Shown piece after piece: positions 25,661 through 34,507 of a stretch of 64,000 nucleotides of DNA. Source of the stretch: CAZOVK01 sp964583165 (GTDB lineage: Bacteria; Bacillota; Clostridia; Lachnospirales; WRAX01). Positions within the stretch are counted from its first letter, which is position 1. Each line of letters begins with the position of its first letter. The notes under the pieces were generated by a model. It was given only the letters and a program-made list of their open reading frames with translations, had not been told where the DNA came from and ran no database searches. Made by a program: the position numbers and the translations under genes. The stretch lies in NCBI GenBank assembly GCA_964583165.1, contig CAZOVK010000001.1, positions 112,037 to 176,036 of the forward strand, written 5' to 3'.

Positions 25661-26083
25661 CTAAATATCCTTAGAAACATCAACGAAAACAACGCGTTTT
25701 CCGAAATCCGTCGGGAAAGTCTTATATTTCAATGTTGTCGAGCCGAATAAAACCGTACCAGCTGGCTTTAGCTTACTGCGCGCCGATTCTGAAACGGAAA
25801 TGTAGAACGTCGTTTCCATAGTGAAACTGCTGTTTATGGTGATGATATTACCGTTGTTGTCTAAGTCAATCGAGAATGTATGTGAGAATTTGTCGCTACC
25901 GTCTGGGTTATCGGTTCGGTTCTCTAAATTGTCTGTATTGAACCCACGGTCAAGTAACGCGTCACTGCGTGATTCTGCGCTACTATACGCGAATGTCGCG
26001 ATAAAAACAAAAAACAACAACACAAGTAACGTCACTGTCACCATCATAAGCATCAAAAAGCGGTTTCGTAGTTTATTTAACAT
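25661..26083 (-). CDS. sensor histidine kinase, N-terminal sensor part (ends at in-frame TAG)
   Basis: 140 residues. One membrane helix (~10-32) and an extracytoplasmic domain of about 100 residues end at KRVVFVDVSKDI-TAG. Such a domain normally runs into a second membrane helix, which is exactly what follows in phase in the next frame. It starts 8 nt after the response regulator's stop. The amber codon sits inside GATATT-TAG-AATATC, a short palindrome. No other disruption is seen in either half. Confidence 0.7.
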   Translation of the reverse strand: MLNKLRNRFLMLMMVTVTLLVLLFFVFIATFAYSSAESRSDALLDRGFNTDNLENRTDNPDGSDKFSHTFSIDLDNNGNIITINSSFTMETTFYISVSESARSKLKPAGTVLFGSTTLKYKTFPTDFGKRVVFVDVSKDI

Positions 26084-26091
26084 AGTTACAC

Positions 26092-26760
26092 CTACGGCAA
26101 GAGCTTATAACCAAGCCCTTTAATCTCTAAAATCTGAACACCAGAGCCGAGAAACGCGAGTTTCTTCCGCAAAAAGCCCACATAACGCGACACGGTTTCG
26201 TCCGTCGCTTCGTCATTATCCCAGACACCCTCGATGATGCTATCAACGGGCATAATCGCGGTTTCGTTTCTGAAAAAGAAATTAGCCAGATGACTTTCGC
26301 GTTCAGACAGCTCAACTTCACGCGTATGGGCGGTCATTTTCAGCATAGTAGGGTAGAGCGTCACATCACTGCAAGTAATCTGCTCAACCTCTGTATTGCC
26401 CTTTTTGCGGCGTATCGCTGAGCGTATTCGCGCGAGTAATTCGTCGGTATTAAACGGTTTCGGCAGGTAATCGTCTGCGCCCAAATCTAGCCCGGTCACC
26501 CTGTCATTCACGCTGTCACGCGCGGTCAAAAGAATTACGGGCGTGTCGCCGTCTGTTTTGCGTAGTTTTTTGAGTATCTCAAAGCCCGAGAGCTTGGGCA
26601 ACATTACGTCAAGCAGAATTAAGTCAAAAATCCCAGACAGAGCCAGATGTAACCCCGCCTTGCCGTCATGAACACAGTCGACCTCATAATTGTTACGTCT
26701 TAGTATCTCAACAAGTGGCAGAGCCAGATTTGTTTCGTCTTCAACCAATAGTATACGCAT
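26092..26760 (-). CDS. OmpR-family response regulator
   Basis: 222 residues. The receiver domain has EDE, LLLDVMLPKLSG-type phospho-Asp (DLILLDVMLP), LTARD and the KPF motif. A winged-helix DNA-binding domain occupies residues ~128-222 and ends in EIKGLGYKL. ATG 26760 follows TTGGGGGC. First gene of the operon with the split kinase; the signal sensed is unknown. Confidence 0.92.
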   Translation of the reverse strand: MRILLVEDETNLALPLVEILRRNNYEVDCVHDGKAGLHLALSGIFDLILLDVMLPKLSGFEILKKLRKTDGDTPVILLTARDSVNDRVTGLDLGADDYLPKPFNTDELLARIRSAIRRKKGNTEVEQITCSDVTLYPTMLKMTAHTREVELSERESHLANFFFRNETAIMPVDSIIEGVWDNDEATDETVSRYVGFLRKKLAFLGSGVQILEIKGLGYKLLP

Positions 26761-26915
26761 TTTGCCCCCAATAGTAAGAATCGTTCTATACTAATTATAA
26801 CGCCCTTATATGTATTTTGTATGCGGATTATCTGAATATTCTGTGAACTATTTGTTAAATAACACAAAACGGATAACGGCACGCACGGCGTTTCGTTCAA
26901 TGCCAACTTCGCGAC

Positions 26916-26944
26916 TTGACAATGGGTTCATCACGTGCTACAAT
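26916..26944 (+). promoter_or_regulatory. promoter of the thiamine operon
   Basis: TTGACA (26916-26921), a 17-nt spacer and TACAAT (26939-26944), about 10 nt before the TPP aptamer. Confidence 0.75.
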
Positions 26945-26953
26945 CAGATTAAA

Positions 26954-27039
26954 ACAGGGGAGCTGGTGTGACCGGCTGAGAGGGGGCTAAAGCCCCGACC
27001 CTTTACCTGATTTGGGTAATGCCAACGTAGGGAGAATAG
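26954..27039 (+). promoter_or_regulatory. TPP riboswitch (THI box)
   Basis: GGGGAGCTGGTGTGACCGGC then CTGAGAGGG, ACCCTTTACCTGATTTGGGT and AATGCCAACGTAGGGAGA are the conserved TPP aptamer segments in order. A terminator follows at 27051-27081, so ligand binding should cause premature termination ahead of cytX-thiM-thiE. Confidence 0.95.
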
Positions 27040-27050
27040 CCGTTTTTTCG

Positions 27051-27081
27051 GTTTACGCCATACGTTGCGTAAACTTTTTTT
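27051..27081 (+). terminator. expression-platform terminator of the TPP riboswitch
   Basis: GTTTACGC (27051-27058) pairs with GCGTAAAC (27067-27074), followed by seven T residues and then the cytX ribosome binding site. Confidence 0.85.
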
Positions 27082-27093
27082 ATGGGGTGATTT

Positions 27094-28266
27094 ATGAGCA
27101 AGATGAAAACACTCGGGGCGGCGGCGCTCTGGTTTGGCGCGAGTATTTCTATCGCCGAGATTCTGACAGGAGCGTTACTTGCGCCGCTGGGTTTTGTGAA
27201 CGGCGTTATCGCGATTGTCATTGGGCATCTGATTGGTGGTGTTCTGTTCTATCTTGTTGGGCTTGTGGGCGCAAACAACAAGAAAGGCGCAATGGAGAGC
27301 ACGGCGGTGGCTTTCGGGCGCGTTGGCTCGGTGTTCTTCTCTGTGTTGAATGTCTTACAGCTCATTGGCTGGACGGCGGTTATGATAGTCAGTGGCGCGA
27401 CGGCTGTGGGTTCTGTGTTTGGTGAGGGGCAAATGGCTTTGTGGTGTTTATTGATTGGTGTGCTGATAGCCGTTTGGGTAATCGCGGGGTTAAAGAATGT
27501 GGCTAAATTGAATATTGTCGCGGTTACGGCATTATTTCTGATGTGCGTAATTCTGGGTTTCACGGTGTTTGGCAACGGCGTATCAGAGAGGGTCGGCGAC
27601 GTTATGAGTTTCGGGCTTGCTCTGGAGTTATCTATAGCAATGCCCGTGTCATGGTTGCCGCTTGTGGCTGATTATACGAAGGACAGCGAATCTCCTGCGC
27701 GTTTTACACTGGTTAGTGTGGTTAGTTATACAGTCGGCAGTATATTTATGTATATAATCGGTCTGGGCGCTTCGTTGTATGCGGGCACGTCTGATGTCGT
27801 GGGATTACTTATGGGCGCGGGGCTTGGGGTGGTTGCCACATTGACTGTTATTTTATCAACGGTAACAACTACGTTTTTGGATGTTCACTCGGCGGGTGAA
27901 AGCGTTGTGAACATATTCGAGCGTCTTAAATCTAAATCGGCGGGGCTTACGGTCTGCGCAATCGGTACGATTCTGGCGATTTTCACGCCGATTGGGCAGT
28001 ATGAAAACTTCCTTATACTGATAGGCTCTGTGTTTGTGCCGATGGCAGCGGTTATGATTGCGGATTACTTTCTTAATAAAGGTGAACGCCGCGAAAAACG
28101 GCTGAATGTCACAAACGCGATTTTATGGGGTGTGGGCTTTGGGTTATATCACGTATTTCTGAATGTTGATACCCCGCTGGGCAGTACGGTTATGGTTGTC
28201 TTAATAACTCTTGCACTTTGCGCAATTACATATTATATTAGAAGGGTGATGGAAAATAATGTTTAG
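27094..28266 (+). CDS. cytX: putative hydroxymethylpyrimidine transporter CytX
   Basis: 390 residues, about 11-12 membrane helices, nucleobase:cation symporter-1 family. LWFGASISIAEILTGALLAP near the start is typical of CytX. Position directly behind a TPP riboswitch and in front of thiM and thiE supports uptake of the HMP precursor of thiamine. ATG 27094 follows GGGGTG; the end overlaps thiM by 8 nt. Confidence 0.88.
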   Translation: MSKMKTLGAAALWFGASISIAEILTGALLAPLGFVNGVIAIVIGHLIGGVLFYLVGLVGANNKKGAMESTAVAFGRVGSVFFSVLNVLQLIGWTAVMIVSGATAVGSVFGEGQMALWCLLIGVLIAVWVIAGLKNVAKLNIVAVTALFLMCVILGFTVFGNGVSERVGDVMSFGLALELSIAMPVSWLPLVADYTKDSESPARFTLVSVVSYTVGSIFMYIIGLGASLYAGTSDVVGLLMGAGLGVVATLTVILSTVTTTFLDVHSAGESVVNIFERLKSKSAGLTVCAIGTILAIFTPIGQYENFLILIGSVFVPMAAVMIADYFLNKGERREKRLNVTNAILWGVGFGLYHVFLNVDTPLGSTVMVVLITLALCAITYYIRRVMENNV

Positions 28267-29083
28267 TCAGATGTTAAAGAATGTTAGGGTTAAAACTCCG
28301 CTTGTACACAATATCACAAATTATGTGACGGTCAATGACTGCGCCAACATCATCTTGGCGGCGGGTGGCTCGCCGATTATGGCTGACGACATCAATGAAG
28401 TCGAAGATATCACGTCCATTTGTGGCGCTTTGGTCATTAACATGGGTACGCTGAATGAGCGAACGATTGCGTCTATGCTCGCGGCTGGCAAACGCGCTAA
28501 TGAATTGGGGCTGCCCGTGGTTTTTGACCCCGTTGGGGCGGGTGCGTCACGGCTTAGAAATGAAACAGCGTTGATGCTCGTTGAGAACATCCGTTTTTCT
28601 GTGATACGGGGGAATATCTCCGAGATTCTGTTTATCGCTACGGGTGGCGGCAATACACAAGGTGTTGACGCGTCTGATGCCGACAGGGCGACTTCGGGCG
28701 GCATTGACGGCGCCGTTAAGCTCGCGCAAGACCTTTCAAAGCGGACAGGCGCGGTCATTGTTATCACGGGCGCGGTTGATGTTGTAGCGAAGACCGAACG
28801 CGTATATATTATCCGCAACGGTCACCCCATGATGGGGAAAATCACGGGCTCGGGCTGTATGTTAACAGCCGTTTTAGGCGCATACGCGGCGGCGAACCCT
28901 GACAGCCTGTTGGATGCGGCGGCGGCGGGCGTTTGCGCTATGGGGCTTTGCGGCGAGAGGGCGTTTGAGCTAACGCAAAAGGCAGGCGGCGGCACGGGCA
29001 CGTTCAGAACACATCTCATTGATTGTATGAGCAATTTAGACGCGAACGCATTAGAAGCGGGGGCAAGGTATGATATTTTGTAG
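28259..29083 (+). CDS. thiM: hydroxyethylthiazole kinase
   Basis: 274 residues. PLVHNITNYVTVNDCAN, GGSPIMADD, FDPVGAGASRLR and KITGSGCMLTAVLGAYAA are the substrate and ATP site motifs of ThiM. It phosphorylates thiazole alcohol for salvage into thiamine. The ATG at 28259 lies inside the end of cytX and the gene overlaps thiE. Confidence 0.95.
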   Translation: MFSQMLKNVRVKTPLVHNITNYVTVNDCANIILAAGGSPIMADDINEVEDITSICGALVINMGTLNERTIASMLAAGKRANELGLPVVFDPVGAGASRLRNETALMLVENIRFSVIRGNISEILFIATGGGNTQGVDASDADRATSGGIDGAVKLAQDLSKRTGAVIVITGAVDVVAKTERVYIIRNGHPMMGKITGSGCMLTAVLGAYAAANPDSLLDAAAAGVCAMGLCGERAFELTQKAGGGTGTFRTHLIDCMSNLDANALEAGARYDIL

Positions 29084-29708
29084 GGACGATTTGCGGCTTT
29101 ACGCCGTGACTGACCGTGCGTGGCTGGGTACGCGGGCTTTGGCTGATGTGGTTGAAGAGGCGGTTAGAGCGGGCGTAACCTTCGTGCAGATACGCGAGAA
29201 GGGTATGGGCTTTGACGAGTTTGTGGAGCACGCGTTGGCGATTAAGGCAGTGACCGACAGGTTGAATGTTCCGTTTGTTGTTAATGACGACATAGAGGTT
29301 GCCCTAGCCGTAGACGCTGACGGTGTTCATGTGGGGCAGAGTGACTTGAGCGCGGCAAACGCGCGTTCAAGAATTGGCGCGGAGAAGATACTGGGGGTGT
29401 CGGCGCAAACGGTTGAGCAGGCTCTTTTGGCAGAGCGTCAAGGCGCGGACTATATCGGCGTGGGCGCGGTCTTCCCGACAAACTCAAAGGACGACGCGGA
29501 TGCGGTTAGTCTTAACACACTAACGGACATCTGCAATGCCGTGAAAATCCCGGTTGTAGCGATTGGCGGCATTAACGCGAACAACATAGAACAACTCACA
29601 AACAGCGGAATCGCGGGTGTCGCCGTCATATCGGCCATTTTCGCCGCGACTGACATAACACACGCTACAGAAAATATGGCCGCGCTTGCGAAAGGGGCAG
29701 TAGAATGA
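29070..29708 (+). CDS. thiE: thiamine-phosphate synthase
   Basis: 212 residues. LYAVTDRAWLG, FVQIREKGM, VVNDDIEVALAVDADGVHVG, GADYIGVGAVFPT and VAIGGINANN are ThiE motifs for pyrophosphate and thiazole-phosphate binding. It joins HMP-PP and thiazole phosphate to thiamine phosphate. It overlaps thiM upstream and the HAD gene downstream (ATGA). Confidence 0.95.
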   Translation: MIFCRDDLRLYAVTDRAWLGTRALADVVEEAVRAGVTFVQIREKGMGFDEFVEHALAIKAVTDRLNVPFVVNDDIEVALAVDADGVHVGQSDLSAANARSRIGAEKILGVSAQTVEQALLAERQGADYIGVGAVFPTNSKDDADAVSLNTLTDICNAVKIPVVAIGGINANNIEQLTNSGIAGVAVISAIFAATDITHATENMAALAKGAVE

Positions 29709-30346
29709 TTCGCGCGATAATTTGTGACATGGACGGGACGTTACTTAACTCAATGGTGGAGTGGGATGCGCTGGGGCCTAAGTACTTGAGAGGCAAGGGG
29801 GTTAGCGATACAGACATACCCTCTGACATTGTGGATACGTTAAAGCCGTTGAGCGTCAGGCAAGTGGCGGTTTATATGGCCGAACGCTTTGAAATCAGAG
29901 ATACGCTTGAAGTGATTGAAGCGGAGCTTAACGACATGATTAAGGCGGCGTATAATGATACAATCGAGCTGAAAGCAGGCGTTCGCGAGTTTCTGGAGGC
30001 GCATAGTCACATGCCCATGTGTGTGGCGACAGAAACGGAGAAGTATTTGGCTGAACCCGCCCTTTTACGTCGTGGGATTAGTGAATACTTCAGATTTGTT
30101 ATAACACCGGAGGATGTTGGTTCGGGCAAGCGCGAGGTGCATATATTCCTTGAAGCGGCGCGGCGGTTGGGCTATCCTCCCGCCGAAATCGCGGTTGTAG
30201 ACGACGCGTTTCATGCCGTTAAGACGGCGAAGGCGGCGGGTTTTCATGTGATTGGCGTGTTTGATGAGAGTTACGCGGCACATACCGAAGCGATTAAAAC
30301 CCTCGCGGACGAGTATTATGAAGGTGTAGGCGACATTAAGTTATGA
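29705..30346 (+). CDS. HAD-superfamily phosphatase in the thiamine operon
   Basis: 213 residues. DMDGTLLNS supplies the nucleophile Asp of motif I, CVATET motif II, KREVHIF the lysine motif, and VVDDAFHAV motif IV, with an alpha-helical cap between. It overlaps thiE and thiD by 4 nt each, so it is embedded in the pathway. A role as thiamine phosphate phosphatase or as a house-cleaning enzyme is plausible from context but not shown by sequence. Confidence 0.8.
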   Translation: MIRAIICDMDGTLLNSMVEWDALGPKYLRGKGVSDTDIPSDIVDTLKPLSVRQVAVYMAERFEIRDTLEVIEAELNDMIKAAYNDTIELKAGVREFLEAHSHMPMCVATETEKYLAEPALLRRGISEYFRFVITPEDVGSGKREVHIFLEAARRLGYPPAEIAVVDDAFHAVKTAKAAGFHVIGVFDESYAAHTEAIKTLADEYYEGVGDIKL

Positions 30347-31128
30347 AAAAGGTTCTGACAATAGCAGGTTCTGACTCGAGTGGGGGCGCGGGCATTCAGG
30401 CAGATTTGAAAACCATGACGGCGCATGGCGTGTTTGGCATGAGCGTCATAACCGCGCTGACCGCCCAGAACACAACGGGCGTTTTCGGCGTTTTAGAAGC
30501 CGACCCCGAGTTTGTGGCGGCTCAAATGGACGCGGTGTTCACAGACATACGCCCGGACGCGGTAAAAATCGGCATGGTGTCTTCAGGCGCGATTATTGAG
30601 GTCATTGTGGCGAAGCTCAAACAGTACAACGCGAAGAACATCGTCGTTGACCCCGTGATGATATCGACAAGCGGTAGCCGATTGTTGAATGCTGAGGCAA
30701 TGAATGCGCTTATCTCGCAATTATTACCGCTGGCGAACATCATAACGCCCAATCTACCCGAAGCGGAGGCGTTATCGGGTGAGAAGATTTCTGATAAGGC
30801 GGGCATGGAGAGGGTAGGGCGGTTGATTGCGGCGAAGCAAGCAGCCGCAGTGCTTGTTAAGGGTGGGCATTTGGCCGATACGGCTGATGATTTGCTCATA
30901 CAAAACGGCGATACGGTATGGATAACAGGCGAACGCGTTCAGAACCCGAACACGCACGGCACGGGGTGTACGCTGTCGTCAGCCATTGCCTGCAATTTAG
31001 CGCTCGGGTATGATTTGGTAACGAGCGTCAGTAATGCAAAGGCTTATATCACAGGCGCACTAAAGGCGCAACTTGATTTGGGAGCGGGCAGCGGCCCGCT
31101 GAACCATATGTGGAATTTGGAGCGGTAA
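30343..31128 (+). CDS. thiD: hydroxymethylpyrimidine/phosphomethylpyrimidine kinase
   Basis: 261 residues. TIAGSDSSGGAGIQADLKT, ALTAQNTTGV, VVDPVMISTSGSRLL and NTHGTGCTLSSAIA are ThiD ribokinase-fold motifs. It makes HMP-P and then HMP-PP, the other substrate of ThiE. ATG 30343 overlaps the HAD gene. With cytX and thiM this gives a salvage-only thiamine route; thiC and thiG are absent here. Confidence 0.95.
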   Translation: MKKVLTIAGSDSSGGAGIQADLKTMTAHGVFGMSVITALTAQNTTGVFGVLEADPEFVAAQMDAVFTDIRPDAVKIGMVSSGAIIEVIVAKLKQYNAKNIVVDPVMISTSGSRLLNAEAMNALISQLLPLANIITPNLPEAEALSGEKISDKAGMERVGRLIAAKQAAAVLVKGGHLADTADDLLIQNGDTVWITGERVQNPNTHGTGCTLSSAIACNLALGYDLVTSVSNAKAYITGALKAQLDLGAGSGPLNHMWNLER

Positions 31129-31147
31129 CCATTCGGGGGGATGAACC

Positions 31148-31591
31148 GTGAAAGATATTATTAGGAGGGTTTGTTGGCTGCTCATCATCATCTTAATCAT
31201 TACGTCGCCATATTTTGACCAGATTGTTCGGTTGAAGGGCGGCACGTTCAAGGATGTTGTGTTGCGCGATTTTTCTGGTGCTAGCTTTGACAAGGTGGCT
31301 TATGACGATATTGGTGTTCATCCTGACAGTATTACGGGCGAGAAGTTTGACGAACTGTTTGAATACTTCAAGAAACTAAAAATCATGACAAAGTTTCCGC
31401 AAAAATCCGCCGGTTACGGTAAACAGATGGTGACTTTTATAGACAACAGCAGTGATGTTGGGGTCTACTTACATATCTATTATGTAGATGATAAGACTAT
31501 TAGTGTGGCAGGCAGTAATATCAAGGCTTGCGCGTATATTGTGAGAAGCCCAATAGATTGGTATTACATATACAGCCTGTTTGTAGAGTAA
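31148..31591 (+). CDS. hypothetical membrane-anchored protein (147 aa)
   Basis: GTG 31148 lies 6 nt after GGGGGGA. A signal-anchor helix (residues ~8-24) precedes a soluble extracytoplasmic domain of about 120 residues with no cysteine pair or recognised motif. It follows thiD by 19 nt and ends at a strong bidirectional terminator, so it may be the last gene of the thiamine transcript. Function unknown. Confidence 0.6.
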   Translation: MKDIIRRVCWLLIIILIITSPYFDQIVRLKGGTFKDVVLRDFSGASFDKVAYDDIGVHPDSITGEKFDELFEYFKKLKIMTKFPQKSAGYGKQMVTFIDNSSDVGVYLHIYYVDDKTISVAGSNIKACAYIVRSPIDWYYIYSLFVE

Positions 31592-31593
31592 AC

Positions 31594-31619
31594 AAAAAGC
31601 CGCCTAAGGCGGCTTTTTT
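31594..31619. terminator. bidirectional terminator between thi and opp operons
   Basis: AGCCGCC pairs with GGCGGCT (31598-31604 / 31608-31614), flanked by AAAAA on one side and TTTTTT on the other, so it works for the plus-strand thi transcript and the minus-strand oppF end. Confidence 0.88.
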
Positions 31620-31620
31620 G

Positions 31621-32574
31621 CTATTTCTCAGTTAAGAAGCAGGACACGAAGTGACCTTTTGAGATTTCGCGGAGTTGCGGTTCTTCTTGGCGGCAACGTT
31701 CTGACGCGTAGATACAGCGGTTCGCGAAGCGGCAGACGGGTTGCGGCTCAATCGGTGACGTGATTTCGCCTTTTAGCAGAATACGTTCGCGCTGTTGACC
31801 GATTTTCGGTATCGGAATCGCGGACAACAGGGCTTGTGTGTATGGGTGGGTCGGTTTCGCGAACAGAACCTCTGACGGCGCCTTCTCAATGAGTTTGCCC
31901 AGATACATAACGGCTATGTCGTCAGAGAAGTGGTTAACGACAGAGAGGTCATGCGTGATGAACATGTAGGTCAGTCCCATTTGTTCTTGAAGCTCTTTCA
32001 TAAGGTTCAGAATCTGGGCTTGAATCGACACGTCAAGAGCCGAAACGGGCTCGTCACAGACAATGAACTTGGGGTTTAGCGCGAGTGCACGCGCGATACC
32101 GATACGTTGGCGACGACCACCGTCCAGCTCATGCGGGTATGTATTAACTAGGCGCTCGGCAAGCCCGACGGTCTTCATCAGCTCTAAAACGCGGTCCATA
32201 CGCTGTTTTCTGTCTGTGATGATGTTGTTGAGTTTGAGCGGTTCAGCGATGGCCTGACTGATGGTTTTACGCGGGTTCAAACTCGAAAACGGGTCTTGGA
32301 AGATAATCTGCATATCCTTGCGCTTACGGCGCATCTCTTCATGCGAGAGTTTGGCTAGGTCAGTGCCTTCAAAGAGCACCTCGCCCGCCGTCGGCTCAAG
32401 CAGGCGCAGAATCGCGCGCCCTGTCGTTGACTTACCGCATCCTGATTCGCCAACGACACCCAGTGTCTTGCCGCGCTCAATCGTGAAAGTCACGTCGTCA
32501 ACGGCGTGAAGCATACCGCGCTTTGTCTTGAAGAACTTTTTCAGGTTCCTTACATCTAAGAGCACTTCGCTCAT
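31621..32574 (-). CDS. oppF: oligopeptide ABC transporter ATP-binding protein OppF
   Basis: 317 residues. Walker A GESGCGKSTTGRAIL, IFQDPFSSLNPR at the Q loop, Walker B FIVCDEPVSALDVS, H-switch FITHDLS, and the C-terminal oligopeptide-transporter extension with four cysteines (CRFANRCIYASERC). The ABC signature reads DGGRRQRIG rather than LSGGQ, with Leu-Ser replaced by Leu-Asp. Start overlaps oppD stop by ATGA. It powers peptide import with OppD. Confidence 0.9.
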   Translation of the reverse strand: MSEVLLDVRNLKKFFKTKRGMLHAVDDVTFTIERGKTLGVVGESGCGKSTTGRAILRLLEPTAGEVLFEGTDLAKLSHEEMRRKRKDMQIIFQDPFSSLNPRKTISQAIAEPLKLNNIITDRKQRMDRVLELMKTVGLAERLVNTYPHELDGGRRQRIGIARALALNPKFIVCDEPVSALDVSIQAQILNLMKELQEQMGLTYMFITHDLSVVNHFSDDIAVMYLGKLIEKAPSEVLFAKPTHPYTQALLSAIPIPKIGQQRERILLKGEITSPIEPQPVCRFANRCIYASERCRQEEPQLREISKGHFVSCFLTEK

Positions 32575-33599
32575 CGCGCAATCACCCCGCCTTTTACGAC
32601 ATTTTCTTCATTATATAAGTGGCATTCTACATAGTGTTCGCCCGTGCGGTTTATGCGCTTGGGCTTATCGGTTTCGCAAATCGGCATTGCGTAGTCACAG
32701 CGCGAGCAGAATGTGCAACCGGGCGGTAGGTTTGACGGGTCGGGCATGAGGCCTTTGATGGGCTTCAGCTTCGCCGTGCGATTGTCAAGGTCGGGCAGGG
32801 AGTTAAACAACCCCTCAGTATATGGGTGGCGCGTGTGGTTGAAGATGTCTTCAAGCGTGCCATGCTCAACAACGCGACCGGCGTATATGACGCTCACGGT
32901 GTCGCAAATCTCGGCGACAATGCCGAGGTCATGCGTAATCATGAGCATGGACGTGTTGTACTTTTCTTTAAGCCCTTTCATCATCTCGAGAACTTGAGCC
33001 TGAATCGTAACGTCAAGCGCCGTCGTTGGCTCGTCGGCGATAAGAATCGCGGGTGAACAGGCAAGGGCAATAGCGATGATAACGCGCTGTTTCATGCCGC
33101 CGGAGAATTGGTGGGGGTATTCGCGACCGCGTTCGGCGGGTATGCCGACAAGCTCGAGCATTTCACGCGCCTTTGTGAGCGATTCTTGTTGACCGAGTTT
33201 CTCATGATGTTTGATAACCTCGGCTATCTGTTCTTCAACATTGATAACGGGGTCAAGCGAGGTCATCGGGTCTTGGAAAATCATAGAAACGATTTTGCCG
33301 CGTATGCGCTGTAATTCGTTTTCGGGCTTTATTTGGGGCTTTTTGCCGCGTTCACGCGAGAAAATAGTGTCGCCGTTAAGGATAATCTCGCCCTCTGTGA
33401 TAACACCCGGTGGTGACGGAATCAGTTGTAACACCGAAAGCCCCGTCGTTGTTTTACCCGCGCCTGTTTCACCGACAAGACCGAGCGTTTTACCCTTTTC
33501 AATCGATAAGTCCAAGCCGTTCAGCGCGTATGTCACCGAATCGTCGGAGCGGTACTCTACCCAGAGATTCCTAATTTCTATCGAATTATCTTTCTGCAT
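32571..33599 (-). CDS. oppD: oligopeptide ABC transporter ATP-binding protein OppD
   Basis: 342 residues. Walker [17 protein letters not shown] loop [12 protein letters not shown], signature FSGGMKQRV, Walker [15 protein letters not shown], and [10 protein letters not shown]. The C-terminal Cys-rich extension ([14 protein letters not shown]) is typical of the Opp/Dpp class. The ATG at 33599 follows GGAGGGGGGAA. It lies between oppC and oppF. Confidence 0.93.
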   Translation of the reverse strand: MQKDNSIEIRNLWVEYRSDDSVTYALNGLDLSIEKGKTLGLVGETGAGKTTTGLSVLQLIPSPPGVITEGEIILNGDTIFSRERGKKPQIKPENELQRIRGKIVSMIFQDPMTSLDPVINVEEQIAEVIKHHEKLGQQESLTKAREMLELVGIPAERGREYPHQFSGGMKQRVIIAIALACSPAILIADEPTTALDVTIQAQVLEMMKGLKEKYNTSMLMITHDLGIVAEICDTVSVIYAGRVVEHGTLEDIFNHTRHPYTEGLFNSLPDLDNRTAKLKPIKGLMPDPSNLPPGCTFCSRCDYAMPICETDKPKRINRTGEHYVECHLYNEENVVKGGVIAR

Positions 33600-33614
33600 G
33601 TAAGTTCCCCCCTC

Positions 33615-34493
33615 CTATTTCAGTCTTGGGTCAAGCGCATCGCGCAGACCGTCACCGAGCAGATTGAACGCCAGAATCGTGGTCATTATCGCAAGACCGG
33701 GGAATAGCGTCATGTAGCTGTAATCACGTATGAAAGTACGACCGCCCGACAGCATCGCGCCCCATTCGGGTTGTGGCGCTTGAATACCAAGGCCCAAGAA
33801 GCTAAGACCGGCTGTCGTCAGAATCAAACTCGCGATAGAGAGTGTTGTATGTACCATAATCGGCGCGAACGCATTCGGCAGGATATGGGACACAATGATA
33901 GTACCGTTTTTAGCGCCAATAGCGCGCGCCGCCTCAACGAATTCAACGTCACGAACCGTAAGCACTGAACCGCGCACGATACGCGAGAACGTGGGGATTG
34001 TTGATATGGTCAGAGCCAAAATCAAGTTCCCCGTTGAGGGTTTGAGCGCGGCGGCAATGGTAATGGCAAGCAGAGTACCCGGAATAGCAAGGAAAACGTC
34101 CATAACGCGCATGATAATCATGTCTGTTTTGCCGCCGAAGAAGCCTGCGATTGAACCGAAGACCAGACCGCCCAAGAGTGAGAAGAAAACGGCGGTACAA
34201 CTTATGGACAATGACACGCGTGAGCCATAGACAATGCGCGAAAGGATGTCACGCCCAAGCTCATCTGTGCCCAGCAGATGTGAGGCTGAAGGCCACTGCA
34301 GGCGTGAGCCGAAATCAGCTTTAATAACAACTTCATTGTAGTTATAAATCAAAGGAGCAAATATAGCCGCACCCACAAGGATTATAACGATAATGAACCC
34401 GATAACGGCCGCTTTGTTCTTGAACAGTCGTCTGAAAATATCGACAAGCTGGCTCTTTTTCTTGTATTGCGTTGTAATAGTATTATCAGCCAT
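33615..34493 (-). CDS. oppC: oligopeptide ABC transporter permease OppC
   Basis: 292 residues. A cytoplasmic N-terminus precedes six membrane spans and the EAA-loop coupling motif RDVEFVEAARAIGAKNGTII. OppC-type N-terminal domain followed by LLGTDELGRDILSRIVYG. ATG 34493 follows GGAGGGGCG. It forms the membrane channel with OppB. Confidence 0.93.
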   Translation of the reverse strand: MADNTITTQYKKKSQLVDIFRRLFKNKAAVIGFIIVIILVGAAIFAPLIYNYNEVVIKADFGSRLQWPSASHLLGTDELGRDILSRIVYGSRVSLSISCTAVFFSLLGGLVFGSIAGFFGGKTDMIIMRVMDVFLAIPGTLLAITIAAALKPSTGNLILALTISTIPTFSRIVRGSVLTVRDVEFVEAARAIGAKNGTIIVSHILPNAFAPIMVHTTLSIASLILTTAGLSFLGLGIQAPQPEWGAMLSGGRTFIRDYSYMTLFPGLAIMTTILAFNLLGDGLRDALDPRLK

Positions 34494-34507
34494 TTTTCGC
34501 CCCTCCT

